Assembly (NCBI GenBank): GCA_019510125.1
Contig: JAEKKX010000018.1
Span: 1-64,000 of the forward strand
Source of the DNA: Lysobacterales bacterium
Lineage (GTDB): Bacteria > Pseudomonadota > Gammaproteobacteria > Xanthomonadales > Xanthomonadaceae
Length of the DNA: 64,000 nt
Direction: 5' to 3'
How positions within the stretch are numbered: the first letter of the stretch is position 1; each line of letters opens with the position of its first letter. A model generated the notes under the pieces. It was not told the DNA's origin. It saw only the letters and a program-made list of their open reading frames with translations, and did no database searches. The position numbers were made by a program, and so were the translations under genes. Of the stretch, positions 52,648-64,000 are shown piece by piece.

Positions 52648-54555
52648 TCACGGCGAGATCGTCGCCTTCAGGCTGACGCCCGAGTACGCCGAGTAGGCGC
52701 GGACGCCCACGTAGTACGTGCCCGCGGTCGGCGCGTTGAAGGTGCAGGTCTCGGTGTTGCCGCTGAGGTACGGACGGCAGTTGTACGCGGTGGTGGTCGG
52801 CGCGCTGCCGATGCGCACGTACAGGTCCGCGTCGCCGGTGCCGCCGGAGAGGTTGAACACGACGCTGGTCTTGCCCGCCGGGACGGCGATCGTGTAGATC
52901 GACGACCAGGCGCCGGTCGCCACCGACGGCAGCGCCACCGCCGTGCCGCTGCACAGCACCGTGCCGCCGCAGCTCGTGCTCGACACCGTCACCGAGGCCG
53001 TCTTCGTGCTGCTCAGGCCGCCCGCGTCCGTCACCGTCTCGGTCACCGTGTAGGTGCCCGCGGCGGCGTAGGTCCTGGTCGGATTGGTCGCGGTCGAAGT
53101 CGTGCCGTCGCCGAAGTTCCAGCTACGGCTGGTGATGTTGTTCTGCGCGTCGGTCGAGGTGTCGGTGAACGTCGCGGTCAGGCCGCTGGTGGTGAAGCTG
53201 AAGTTCGCGACCGGGGCGGTGTTGCTGCCGCCGCCACCGCCGCCGCTGGTCTTCGCGGCCTCGCCGAGGAAGGCCAGGCCCAGCTTGGCGAACTTGGCGC
53301 TGTTCGCGGCCGAGTTGCCCATGTTGGCGAGGGTGTCGTTCGCGGTGTGGATGTTCGAGAAGTAGCTGCTGGTGCCGCCCTCGAACATGATCGCCGCCGG
53401 ATAGCCCGCGCTGGTCCACGACGCGTGGTCGGAACAGCCGTAGCCGCAGGTGTAGGTGCCGCGGGTGAGGCCCAGCGGGGCCAGGTAGGTGTCGAACAGG
53501 CTGGTCAGGAAGTTCTGGACGCCGGTGTTGGAGTAGTCGGTGACCAGGCGCATGTCGCTGCCGGAGGACGGCTTGTAGTTGGTCATGTCCAGTTGCAGCA
53601 CGGCGTACACGTTGGTGCCCGCCGCCAGGTACGACTGGGCGATCGCGTTGGAGCCGCGCAGGCCGACCTCCTCCGCCGCGTAGCCCATGAACTTCACGGT
53701 GCGCTTGGGCTTCCAGCCGCTGGCCAGCGCCACCCGCAGGACTTCGGTGAGGGTGGCGATGCCCGAGGCGTCGTCGTCCGCGCCCGGGGCGACCTGGGTG
53801 GTGCTGCCGCCGCCGCTGACGTTGATCGAATCCAGGTGCGCGCCGAGCACGACCACCTCGTTCGGCAGTTCGTTGCCCTGGATGGTGAGGATCACCGACG
53901 GCTGGGTGGAACAGTTGGTGCACCCGGTGAACAGCTCCGAGGTCACGTCCGTGCGGCTGCCGGCCAGGCCCTGCCAGGTGGTGCGGATCCACTCGGCCGA
54001 GGTCTTGCCGGTGGTGCTGGTGTAGTAGCGGTTCTGGTACGACGACAGGGTCGAGATCGTGCTGTAGATGTTGCTCGCCGAACTCTGCGGCAGCCAGGGA
54101 TCGACCGTCGCCTGGTTGTCGATGGTGTAGGTCGCGAGCGCCGCCTTGCGCACGATCTGCGCGGCGCGGTCCTTGCGGACGAACGCGTCGGCCTCGGCGC
54201 GGCTGGCGAAGGCGAAGAAACCGCCGCAGCGCAGTTGCTTGGTGTGGATGCGCGCGCTCACCGTGCCGAGGTCGCGCGCCTGGATGCGCGAGACCACCAG
54301 CGCGGTGCCGATGCTGTCGAAGGCCGGCGCGGCGTCGACGGCCACGTCCTTCATCAGCGGGTAGGTGTCGCGCGAGGTGACGATGTACACCGGCGCGGTC
54401 GGGTCGCGCTCGCGGCGGATCGCGGCCAGCGCGGCGTCGGCTTCGGCGCGGGCGTGGTTGCCGGCGGCGAGGCGCGGCGCGCGCTGCGCCCAGGCGCTCG
54501 CGGCGAGGCCGAGGCACACCAGGGCCAGCAGGCCCTGCAGTCGTTTCGGGTTCAT
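52648..54555 (-). CDS. secreted M28 aminopeptidase with PKD and PPC domains
   Basis: A 635-residue exoenzyme. The signal peptide ends at AWAQ; a pro-region runs to about 150; the M28 domain (about 155-440) has the two-zinc site His240 (GAHLDS), Asp260 (GADDDASG), Glu295/296 (AAEEVG), Asp323 (QLDM) and His403 (NIHTAND). After a Gly linker come a PKD domain (about 447-530) and a PPC domain (to the end). It resembles Vibrio-type leucyl aminopeptidases. The PKD plus neighbouring DNA is almost identical to that of the next M4 gene. GGAG about nine bases upstream supports the start. Confidence 0.93.
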   Translation of the reverse strand: MNPKRLQGLLALVCLGLAASAWAQRAPRLAAGNHARAEADAALAAIRRERDPTAPVYIVTSRDTYPLMKDVAVDAAPAFDSIGTALVVSRIQARDLGTVSARIHTKQLRCGGFFAFASRAEADAFVRKDRAAQIVRKAALATYTIDNQATVDPWLPQSSASNIYSTISTLSSYQNRYYTSTTGKTSAEWIRTTWQGLAGSRTDVTSELFTGCTNCSTQPSVILTIQGNELPNEVVVLGAHLDSINVSGGGSTTQVAPGADDDASGIATLTEVLRVALASGWKPKRTVKFMGYAAEEVGLRGSNAIAQSYLAAGTNVYAVLQLDMTNYKPSSGSDMRLVTDYSNTGVQNFLTSLFDTYLAPLGLTRGTYTCGYGCSDHASWTSAGYPAAIMFEGGTSSYFSNIHTANDTLANMGNSAANSAKFAKLGLAFLGEAAKTSGGGGGGSNTAPVANFSFTTSGLTATFTDTSTDAQNNITSRSWNFGDGTTSTATNPTRTYAAAGTYTVTETVTDAGGLSSTKTASVTVSSTSCGGTVLCSGTAVALPSVATGAWSSIYTIAVPAGKTSVVFNLSGGTGDADLYVRIGSAPTTTAYNCRPYLSGNTETCTFNAPTAGTYYVGVRAYSAYSGVSLKATISP

Positions 54556-54629
54556 TGGCTCTGCTCCATGAGATGTCGGGGAATGGCGGGCAGGACCGGA
54601 CCGCCCCCCTGACGGGCCGCGTCCCTGCC

Positions 54630-54659
54630 AAAAAAAGACCCCGGCCGAAGCCGGGGTCT
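54630..54659 (-). terminator. intrinsic terminator of the first M4 gene
   Basis: On the minus strand the stem AGACCCCGGC / GCCGGGGTCT (54659-54636, loop TTCG) is followed by seven U residues (54636-54630). It lies 80 bases after the stop of the M4 gene and before the M28 gene, so the two are separately terminated and the M28 gene needs its own start, for which I see no clear promoter. Confidence 0.93.
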
Positions 54660-54738
54660 GTCATGCCGGGTCTTCATCCAGCCATCGAATCGACGGGTCG
54701 AACGGGTCAACGGTCGACGCGATGGCCGGAATCCTCCC

Positions 54739-57391
<2,653 letters not shown>

Positions 57392-57611
57392 CTCCTGACG
57401 CACATTTGCAGTAGGCGTCGATCAGGGCAGGACAAATCGTCAAAAAAATTGAGAATTCCGTCCGGGGAACTGAGATGAATGTCACCGGCGCAAGGGGCTT
57501 CGATCGGACTGAATACGATTTCTATTGCGCCGCAACATGATTCCGCGCGGCCCCGCGGCGCCCGGGTCGGCTCGTTTTGCGCGGGACTGCGCCCCGGCCT
57601 GCGCCGGGCGC

Positions 57612-57639
57612 AAAAAAACCCCGGCCGCAAGGCCGGGGT
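57612..57639 (-). terminator. intrinsic terminator of the second M4 gene
   Basis: Minus strand: stem CCCCGGCC / GGCCGGGG (57638-57619) with loop TTGC, followed by seven U residues (57618-57612). It lies about 75 bases after the stop of the second M4 gene and so separates it from the first M4 gene's promoter. Confidence 0.93.
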
Positions 57640-57713
57640 CCTGGTGCAGGCGTCTCGTGCCGGGGTCGGCGCCGCGACGGATCGACCGCCGCGACGCCGG
57701 GCCGGACGCGGCC

Positions 57714-59597
57714 TTACGGCGACTTGGTCGCCTTCAGGTTGACGCCCGAGTAGGCGCTGTAGGCGCGCACGTTCCAGTAGTACGTGGTGCCGGCGACCGG
57801 GCTGTTGATGGTGCAGGTCTCGGTGTTGCCGCTGAGGTACGGACGGCAGGTGTAGGACGTCGTGGTCGGCGCGGCGCCGGCGCGGACGTACAGGTCGGCG
57901 TCGCCGGTGCCGCCCGAGATGGCGACGACGAGCTGCGTCGTGCCGGACGGGATGGTGTACGAGTACGTCGAGGACACGCCACCGGTGGCGACCGACGGCA
58001 GGGTGATGTTCTGCACCACCGTGCCGCCGCCACCGCCACCGCCGCCGGCGCAGCTCACGCCCACCGCGGTGAAGGCCGCGGTCACGTCGGCGACCGTGTA
58101 GCCGAGGTCGCTGGCCGCCGTCTGCACGCCGCAGGCGCCCTGGTTGAACGTCGAGCTGGCGGTCCAGTACGCGGCGTTCGCGCGGGCGAACACCTGGAAC
58201 GCCTTCTGCGTGCTCCAGCCGGCCTTCTTCGCCAGGGTGCAGAACGCCTTGTTGTACACGCCCGAGCTGTAGTGCACGTCGAGACCGCTGGTGTAGTTCG
58301 CGGCGTTGTCGATCGAACGGCCGTCCTGGGTCGGGTTGCACATGTAGCGCAGCGCGCCGGTGGACTTGAAGATCTCGGCGCCGACCAGGAAGTCGTTGGA
58401 ACCCTTCCAGTAGGCTTCGGTCGCTTCGCCGCCCATGTCGGAGAAGGCTTCGTTCATGCCGCCGGACTGACCGGAGTAGGTCAGGTTCGAGTGCTGCTCG
58501 GTGAAGCCGTGCGAGACCTCGTGGCCGGACACGTCGGCGTTGACCAGCGGGTAGAACGTGCTGGCGCCGTCGCCGAACGACATGTTCGAGCCGTTCCAGA
58601 ACGCGTTCTCGTAGCTGGTGCTGTAGTGCACGCGCATCACGAGCTGGAAGCTCAGGGCGTTGTAGCCGGTCCAGGCCGGGTACATGTTGGTGATCACGCC
58701 GCCGAACTGCAGCGCATCGTTGATCGGCGAGTAGCCGCCGTTGATGGTCTTGTAGGTGTTGCGCGGGCAGGTGTAGCTGTACGCGGTGGTGCTGGTGCCG
58801 GTGCTGCCGTTGAGGTTGACGGCCTTCACCTTGGCGTTGTTCATCGTGCACGTGGTGCCCGACTGGGTCACGTCCATGAAGCCGTAGATGCCGCCCGAAC
58901 CCCACTCGTACTGGCCGGTCTTGGCGTTGCCGCCGGGGCCGGTGCCGACCAGGGCGTGCTGCAGGTTGTCCCACTGCTTCAGGACGCGGCCGGTGTTGGC
59001 GTCGACGATGACGGTCGGACGGGTCGGCATGCCGAGGTTCGCCGAGTCGGCGAAGTACGACACGACGTAGGCCTTGCTGGCGCGGCCGGCGTCGTCGACG
59101 TAGATCATCAACTGCGACTTCTCGTTGCTGGTGCGCATGAAGCCGACGCGGTTGCCCAGGCCGGCGCTCTTGCCGATCTGCAGCGCCGCATTGGCGGTCA
59201 GGCGGGTGCGGCCGGCCGGGATCTGGCTGGCGAGGCCGGTGAGCTTCTGGCCGAACAGGGTGCGGACGTTGCCGGCGGTGTCCTCGCTGACGACGACGCT
59301 CTCGCCGAACACCGGGATGCCGCGGAAGGTCTGCAGGTAGCGGGTGTTCTTGACGCCGGCGCTGGTCTGGCGGTCGATCAGGAACAGGCGCGAATCGGCA
59401 TCCAGGCCGAGGGCGCGCTCATGGCGGGTGTGGGCGGTGTCGGCGGTGCCGGACGCGGCGATCGCCGCGTTCGCGCGCTTGACCTGGACCATGTCCGACA
59501 GGTGCAGGTCGCCGCGCTCGGCGGCGGAAGCACCCATGGACAGCAGGGCCAGCGCGGTCGCGCCGGCCAACACGCTCAACTGACGATGACGATTCAC
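57714..59597 (-). CDS. secreted M4 metalloprotease with one PPC domain
   Basis: A 627-residue paralogue of the preceding protease, closely similar in the pro-region and catalytic domain. HEVSH is at 359-363, Glu383 is in NEAFSD, and the VHYSSG donor is kept. After the catalytic domain comes a poly-Gly linker (about 523-530) and a single PPC domain; the PKD and second PPC of its sister are missing. The start is a GTG at 59597 with GGGAGAGAG upstream. The two genes are in tandem on the same strand, each with its own promoter and terminator. Confidence 0.93.
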   Translation of the reverse strand: MNRHRQLSVLAGATALALLSMGASAAERGDLHLSDMVQVKRANAAIAASGTADTAHTRHERALGLDADSRLFLIDRQTSAGVKNTRYLQTFRGIPVFGESVVVSEDTAGNVRTLFGQKLTGLASQIPAGRTRLTANAALQIGKSAGLGNRVGFMRTSNEKSQLMIYVDDAGRASKAYVVSYFADSANLGMPTRPTVIVDANTGRVLKQWDNLQHALVGTGPGGNAKTGQYEWGSGGIYGFMDVTQSGTTCTMNNAKVKAVNLNGSTGTSTTAYSYTCPRNTYKTINGGYSPINDALQFGGVITNMYPAWTGYNALSFQLVMRVHYSTSYENAFWNGSNMSFGDGASTFYPLVNADVSGHEVSHGFTEQHSNLTYSGQSGGMNEAFSDMGGEATEAYWKGSNDFLVGAEIFKSTGALRYMCNPTQDGRSIDNAANYTSGLDVHYSSGVYNKAFCTLAKKAGWSTQKAFQVFARANAAYWTASSTFNQGACGVQTAASDLGYTVADVTAAFTAVGVSCAGGGGGGGGTVVQNITLPSVATGGVSSTYSYTIPSGTTQLVVAISGGTGDADLYVRAGAAPTTTSYTCRPYLSGNTETCTINSPVAGTTYYWNVRAYSAYSGVNLKATKSP

Positions 59598-59767
59598 AAC
59601 TCTCTCCCTGGACGATTGTGTGATGGATGGTCGGGTGCGCCGCAAGCGCGGCGGAAAACCCGTTGTCCCGACACACCGAGAACCGTTCCGGGCGCCAATG
59701 GCGGAAATTCGGAACGGTCTGATCGGGATCGGGGGCCGCGCCGCAGGACTTGCGGCTGGCTGAACCG

Positions 59768-59797
59768 ACGCTAAGCGGAAGCTCCGCAGGCCGTCAA
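59768..59797 (-). promoter_or_regulatory. promoter of the second M4 protease gene
   Basis: Minus strand: TTGACG (59797-59792), 18-base spacer, TAGCGT (59773-59768). The sequence CTTCCGCTTAG around the -10 box and GTTCAG after it are shared with the first M4 promoter. The transcript would start near 59761 and have a leader of about 163 bases. Confidence 0.72.
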
Positions 59798-59852
59798 CAT
59801 CCCCCCGGCGCGTTGCGTCCGGGCAGGTCACCCGTTGAACGAAACGCCACAC

Positions 59853-60133
59853 CGGCGGGCGTGTACTGAGATATGTCTCTCACAATTCCGGAGGGGTCGC
59901 CCCGGGCCGCAGAACCCGGTTGCGGCGGCACAGCAACCGATTGCGCAAACCCTCGTGCGCGGGCGCGCGAGCGCATGCGCACGCGCGATCTCTAGATGTG
60001 GCTGCGCGCACACAGGTGCGCGGGCGCGCGACGTGCGGGCGCACGCGTCGGGCGCCCCGGCCATCGCACGGGCGGGCCATCGCACGGGCGGGCAGTCGCG
60101 TGAAAGGGGAAGCGGCCGGGCGCGCGCCGGCGC
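59853..60133. other. GC-alternating non-coding stretch between M4 and sufT genes
   Basis: This 281-base stretch has no convincing gene. Between 59950 and 60035 it is made largely of alternating purine-pyrimidine GC/CA words (GCGCGGGCGCGCGAGCGCATGC and similar), which are prone to Z-DNA or strong stems. At 60058-60100 a 17-base unit CCATCGCACGGGCGGG is repeated twice plus a partial third. The role is unknown; it lies between two genes of the same strand. Confidence 0.5.
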
Positions 60134-60685
60134 TCAGAGCATGCCGGTCTCGAGCCGGGCGGCCTCGGACATCATGTCGCGGCTCCACGGTGGGTCGAAC
60201 ACCAGTTCGACGTCGACGTCGGCGACGGTCGGGATGCGCTCCAGCTTGTCGCGCACGTCGTCGACCAGGACCTCGCCCATCCCGCAGGCCGGGGCGGTCA
60301 GGGTCATGCGCACCACGATCCTGCGGGCCCCGTCCTCACGGCGCACCACGCTCGCCTCGTACACCAGCCCCAGGTCGACGATGTTGATCGGGATCTCCGG
60401 GTCGAAGCAGGTGCGCAGCAGGCTCCACACCAGGGTCTCGACCTCGTCGTCCGAGGCGCCCTCGGGCAGTTCGATCGGCGCGGGCGGTTCCTTGCCGATG
60501 GCGTCGGCGTCCTTGCCCGCGATCCGCATGAGGTTGCCCTCGACGAACACCGTCCAGCTCCCGCCGAGCGCCTGGGTGATGTAGCCCATGCTGCCGGCGG
60601 GCAGGGTCACGGCGTCGCCCTGCGGCACCAGGACGGCATCGCAGTCGCGTTCGAAACGGACGGGTTCGCTGCTGCGGGAATACAC
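60134..60685 (-). CDS. sufT: Fe-S cluster assembly protein SufT
   Basis: A 183-residue protein. The C-terminal half is a DUF59/MIP18 domain: DDEVETLVWSLLRTCFDPEIPINIVDLGLVYEA with the conserved DPEIP, followed by RMTLTAPACGMGEVLVDDV with the conserved Cys. The N-terminal extension (PVRFERDCDAVLVPQGDAVTLPAGSMGYITQALGGSWTV) is specific to the SufT group, which matures Fe-S proteins. It is divergent from the TonB-dependent receptor. No other suf gene is in the window. Confidence 0.93.
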   Translation of the reverse strand: MYSRSSEPVRFERDCDAVLVPQGDAVTLPAGSMGYITQALGGSWTVFVEGNLMRIAGKDADAIGKEPPAPIELPEGASDDEVETLVWSLLRTCFDPEIPINIVDLGLVYEASVVRREDGARRIVVRMTLTAPACGMGEVLVDDVRDKLERIPTVADVDVELVFDPPWSRDMMSEAARLETGML

Positions 60686-60873
60686 GGCGGTCGCGGCGGG
60701 CTGCGGCGGGGCCGCGGCATCGTGGAAGCGGATAGGACGGTCATTGTACCGGAGCGGCGACCGGTCATGCCCGTGCGGTATAAAGGGCGACCGTCACCGG
60801 CCAGGCCCGGCGGCGCCCGGGCGGGGGAGGCCCGGCGCCGATTCTCCAGCCCTCCTCATGGAGCCTCATCCGC

Positions 60874-63318
60874 ATGTCCACGAAGATCAACGCGCCGATC
60901 GATGCGCCGATTCGCGCGCCGCGCCGCGACCGCCTCTCGCTGGCGCTGCTGGCGGCGATCGCCGCCGTCGCCCTGCCCGCCTTCGCCCAGGAGGCCGCGC
61001 CCGACGGCGCCGACGCCGGCGAGCTCGACCGCATCGTCGTCACCGCCCAGAAGCGCGAGCAGCAGATCAGCGACGTGCCGATCTCGATCAACGCCTATTC
61101 CGGCGACTTCCTGCAGGCGCAGGGGATCGAGGACTACGGCGACCTCGGCACCCTGGTGCCGGGCCTGGAAGTGCAGACCCAGAGCGTCACCAATCCGAGC
61201 ATCTCGATCCGCGGCATCACCGCCGACCTCGACGACCCGACCCAGGAACCGCGCATCTCGGTGTTCCAGGACGGCGTGTCGATCAGCCGCGCCCGCGGCT
61301 CCTCGGTCGAGATGTTCGACCTGCAGCGCGTGGAAGTGCTGCGCGGCCCGCAGGGCACGCTGTTCGGCCGAGCCGCCGAGACCGGCGCCATCCACCTGAT
61401 CCAGAACAAGGCCCGCGCCGGCACCGCGTCGGGCTTCGAGCTGGGCCTGGGCAGCGACGACCAGCGCCGGTTCACCGGGTTCTACAACACCGACCTCGGC
61501 GACAACGTGCAGGGTCGCATCGCCGCGTTCTACGAGACCCGCGACGGCTACGTGCAGAACCTCGACGGCGGCACCCTGCAGGGCAAGGACACCCGCGCCA
61601 TCCGCGGCGCCCTGCACTTCGGCGTCGGCGAACGCGGCGGCTTCGACCTGATCCTCAACTACCAGAAGGACACCCCGCCGGGCACCGGCTTCCGCAGCCA
61701 GGTCATCCCGAACACCCGCGGCAGCCTCGATCCGTTCGTCGCCAACTCGCAGCGCGGCAACGACCTGGGCACCGACCGCGAGGTCTACGGCGCGACCCTG
61801 CTCGGCGACTTCCGGCTCAACGACAACTGGTCGCTGTCGAGCATCTCCGGCTGGCGCCGCTACGACAGCCTCGACAAGTTCGACTCCGACGGTTCGCAGG
61901 CCGACCTGATCGAATTCGACGAGCACGCCTGGGGCCACCAGTTCAGCCAGGAACTGCGCTTCAACTTCGACGCCGGCGGCAAGTTCACCGGCTTCGTCGG
62001 CGGCTCGTTCTTCAAGGAGACCGCGAACCGCGACCTCGCCTACCAGACCGACGAGCGCCAGATGTACGCGCTGCTGTCGCCGCAGATCAACGCGAACCTG
62101 ACCCCGCTCATCGGCGGCGCGCTCGCGAACTACTACTACCCGCTGCAGTCGGTGCTCAACCCCAACCTCTCGCCGAACACCTCCAACGCCACGCTGTGGC
62201 TGCCGGTGCCCGGCACGGTGCCGCCGACCGCGTCGAATCCGGCGGGGTTCCCGCAGATTCCGCTCAACCCCGACCATCGCGAGACCTTCGGCAACGACGT
62301 CGACATCAAGGCCTTCGACCTGTTCGCCGACGGCACCTGGCGCTTCAACGACGCCTGGTCGCTGACCCTGGGCCTGCGCGGTTCGCACGAATCGGTGAAG
62401 TACGGGGCCTTCTACGGCACCGGCAACGGCTCCGCCCTCGGCTACCTGCTGTCCGCGAGCGGCGACCCCGCGTGCGCGCCGACCGTCGTGTGCACCAACT
62501 TCCTGTTCCCGGCGACGGGCGCGCGCAGCGCGAGCGGCAACTACACCTCGTGGGTCGGTCGCGCCGTGCTGGGCTGGAAGGTGGGCGAAAACCTCAACAC
62601 CTACGCCAGCATCGCCCGCGGCCGCCGTCCCGACATGATCAACGTCAGCCCCCAGGGCGACGCGCACATCCCGGCCGAGATCGTGTGGAGCTACGAGGTC
62701 GGCATGAAGGGCAACACCGCCGGCAACCGTTTCCTCTACGACCTGTCGCTGTTCTACTACGACTACACCAACTTCCAGGCCTCGGTGCAGAACGACACCC
62801 CGCCGCCGTTCTTCGTCACCACCAACGCCGGCAAGGCGCACGCCATCGGCTTCGAGGCCTCGCTGTTCGCCAAGCTCGGCGACAACGTCAACGGCTGGCT
62901 CAACTACGGCTACATCGACGGCGGCTTCAACGCCTTCGACGACGACGGCACCTACCAGCAACTGGCCGGCAACGAGTTCCGCATGACCCCGAAGCAGTCG
63001 GTGTCGGTGGGCCTGGACTGGACGATCCCGCTGGGCGACGGCGACGACCTCTACGTCCGCCCGCAGTACAGCTACCGCTCGCACGTGTACTTCGAGGACG
63101 AGAACCAGCCGGGCATCGAGCAGGGCGGCTACGGCCTGTTCGGCCTGCGCGCCGGCTGGCGGTTCGCCGACCACTGGGACCTGACCCTGTGGGGCGACAA
63201 CCTCACCAACCGCAAGTACCTCGCCGACGCCGGCAACACCGGCCTGCTGTTCGGCATCCCGACCGTCATCCCGGGCCGCGACCGCAGCTACGGCGTGACC
63301 CTCAAGGCGAAGTTCTGA
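60874..63318 (+). CDS. TonB-dependent outer-membrane receptor
   Basis: An 814-residue receptor. A signal peptide (LLAAIAAVALPAFA) is followed by a TonB-box-like segment (LDRIVVTAQKREQQ), a plug domain (DVPISINAYSGDFLQAQGIEDYGDLGTLVPGLEV to about residue 170, with EVLRGPQGTLFGRAAETGAI) and a 22-strand barrel ending in VTLKAKF. The family imports siderophores, vitamin B12 or carbohydrates; this plug is of the type common in xanthomonads and sphingomonads, but the ligand is not evident. A TATAAA at 60779-60784 may be the -10 box. A GC hairpin without T-run follows at 63328-63356. Confidence 0.94.
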   Translation: MSTKINAPIDAPIRAPRRDRLSLALLAAIAAVALPAFAQEAAPDGADAGELDRIVVTAQKREQQISDVPISINAYSGDFLQAQGIEDYGDLGTLVPGLEVQTQSVTNPSISIRGITADLDDPTQEPRISVFQDGVSISRARGSSVEMFDLQRVEVLRGPQGTLFGRAAETGAIHLIQNKARAGTASGFELGLGSDDQRRFTGFYNTDLGDNVQGRIAAFYETRDGYVQNLDGGTLQGKDTRAIRGALHFGVGERGGFDLILNYQKDTPPGTGFRSQVIPNTRGSLDPFVANSQRGNDLGTDREVYGATLLGDFRLNDNWSLSSISGWRRYDSLDKFDSDGSQADLIEFDEHAWGHQFSQELRFNFDAGGKFTGFVGGSFFKETANRDLAYQTDERQMYALLSPQINANLTPLIGGALANYYYPLQSVLNPNLSPNTSNATLWLPVPGTVPPTASNPAGFPQIPLNPDHRETFGNDVDIKAFDLFADGTWRFNDAWSLTLGLRGSHESVKYGAFYGTGNGSALGYLLSASGDPACAPTVVCTNFLFPATGARSASGNYTSWVGRAVLGWKVGENLNTYASIARGRRPDMINVSPQGDAHIPAEIVWSYEVGMKGNTAGNRFLYDLSLFYYDYTNFQASVQNDTPPPFFVTTNAGKAHAIGFEASLFAKLGDNVNGWLNYGYIDGGFNAFDDDGTYQQLAGNEFRMTPKQSVSVGLDWTIPLGDGDDLYVRPQYSYRSHVYFEDENQPGIEQGGYGLFGLRAGWRFADHWDLTLWGDNLTNRKYLADAGNTGLLFGIPTVIPGRDRSYGVTLKAKF

Positions 63319-63434
63319 ACCTCGCGCCGCGGGGCCCGCGCGATGCGGGCCCCGCGCTCGCCCGGCCGGGCGACGGGACGACGCGCCGCGACGCGGTCGT
63401 CGCCAGTGCCGCCGCGCTCCGCTACCCTTGGCGG

Positions 63435-63869
63435 ATGTCTTCGTCCCCCGACTCCCCCGCCGCCGCGCCGGCGCCCCGCCGCCTCGTCGCGCCGCTGATC
63501 TTCCTCCTGCTCGGCATCTTCGGCATGGCCGCGGTCTGGACCCTGACCGCGCTGATCGTGGACCGCCAGTGCGCGTGGATGGCCGCGATCGCCGCCGCCG
63601 ACCTCACCCTGCTGCTGCGCATCGGCCGCGCCGCGCCGGGCCTGCCGCGCGCGGTCGCCAACGTCACTGCGACCGCGCTCACCATCGCCGTCGCCAACTG
63701 GTGCATCGCCGCCGCGCAGATGGGCGGGCCGATGGGCCTGCCGATGACCGAGTCGCTGCAGCGCATCGGCCCCGATTTCGCGCAGACGCTGCTGCTCATC
63801 GCCAACCAGCCGACCGACTGGGCCTGGTACGCCGTCGCCGCCGTGCTGGCGCTGTGGCTGGGGCGCTGA
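63435..63869 (+). CDS. small membrane protein of unknown function
   Basis: A 144-residue protein with about four hydrophobic helices (roughly 17-40, 45-60, 68-92, 108-142). The N-terminal 16 residues are Ser/Pro/Ala-rich. The segment NQPTDWAWYAVAAVLALWLGR closes the protein. I do not recognise the family. It lies 116 bases behind the receptor gene, with a GC-rich hairpin between. Confidence 0.68.
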   Translation: MSSSPDSPAAAPAPRRLVAPLIFLLLGIFGMAAVWTLTALIVDRQCAWMAAIAAADLTLLLRIGRAAPGLPRAVANVTATALTIAVANWCIAAAQMGGPMGLPMTESLQRIGPDFAQTLLLIANQPTDWAWYAVAAVLALWLGR

Positions 63870-63879
63870 CGACGACGCC

Positions 63880-64000
63880 TCAAGGCCGATCGATCAGCCC
63901 GGCGCGCGCGTAGTCTTCCCAGATCGTCTTCATCAGCACGAAGCCGGGGGACAGCGCGGCGTCGCGGTCGAGGGCGCCGATCGCGGCGTCCCATTCGTCG
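63880..64000 (-). CDS. C-terminal end of a protein, cut by the window edge
   Basis: The last 40 codons of a leftward gene, stop at 63880-63882. The visible residues include DEWDAAIGALDRDAALSPGF and end in MKTIWEDYARAGLIDRP. The reading frame is open to the window edge and the base composition is that of a coding region. No family can be named from so little. It is convergent with the small membrane protein gene. Confidence 0.6.
   Translation of the reverse strand, partial: DEWDAAIGALDRDAALSPGFVLMKTIWEDYARAGLIDRP

Noticed and set aside
60779-60784. Firm promoter call for the TonB receptor
   Set aside because: TATAAA is present but the best -35 candidate is 29 bases away; mentioned in the gene entry only.

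Overview
The window is GC-rich (about 70 % by eye) and densely packed. It looks like the chromosome of a gammaproteobacterium of the Xanthomonadaceae, close to Lysobacter or Luteimonas. The evidence is the 16S rRNA start with tandem promoters, an alpha-lytic-type S1 protease, thermolysin-like M4 proteases carrying PPC and PKD domains, a mpl/adk/pfp neighbourhood with a short-type adenylate kinase and a PPi-dependent phosphofructokinase, and REP-like palindromes ending in GTAGGAGCGGC. The assignment is inference; the full 16S gene would settle it.

Left part (1-12.9 kb): the 5' end of a 16S rRNA gene runs off the left edge on the minus strand and is driven by at least four tandem promoters. Then come a DUF192 lipoprotein, a SirB1-type protein, two rubredoxins, thiE, hemL, a voltage-gated-like K+ channel and a cystathionine gamma-synthase. 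A REP cluster fills the convergent junction before a leftward set (argD, gloA, an HSDL2-like SDR and a small kinase-like protein). A DedA-PAP2-LssY fusion protein points the other way.

Middle left (12.9-22.7 kb): a Lon substrate-binding-like protein, a DUF4279-like protein, mpl, a secreted alpha-lytic-type protease with its own terminator, adk divergent from pfp, two secreted proteins, and a compact leftward operon of an SdpR-like ArsR repressor, a cupin/DUF2867 protein and a four-helix membrane protein. That operon is headed by an AT-rich palindromic operator.

Polysaccharide region (22.8-31.6 kb): an export lipoprotein (Wza/EpsE type), a chain-length protein (EpsF type), a BY-kinase-like protein without the P-loop lysine, an outer-membrane barrel (EpsL type) and two tandem heparinase II/III-like lyases plus a GNAT. 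No glycosyltransferase is present, so this is an export, length-control and trimming module whose synthesis genes must lie elsewhere.

Middle right (31.6-49.2 kb): small envelope proteins, a MoaB-like protein, an XRE regulator, ppk2 with a decayed duplicate of its own 5' end, fabA-fabB, a FAD oxidoreductase, and a sulfate-uptake operon (Rrf2 regulator, YezD, porin, sulfate-binding protein, CysT, CysW, CysA). Behind these, on the same strand, lie acylphosphatase, a TlpA-like lipoprotein and a YihY membrane protein.

Right part (49.3-64 kb): wrbA with a DUF2069 protein, a TPR-sulfotransferase, a short asparaginase-like protein, a block of three leftward secreted metalloproteases (one M28, two M4) that share domain cassettes, sufT, a TonB-dependent receptor, a small membrane protein and a truncated gene at the edge. 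The secreted proteases, lyases and receptor fit a predatory or biopolymer-degrading soil or water bacterium.
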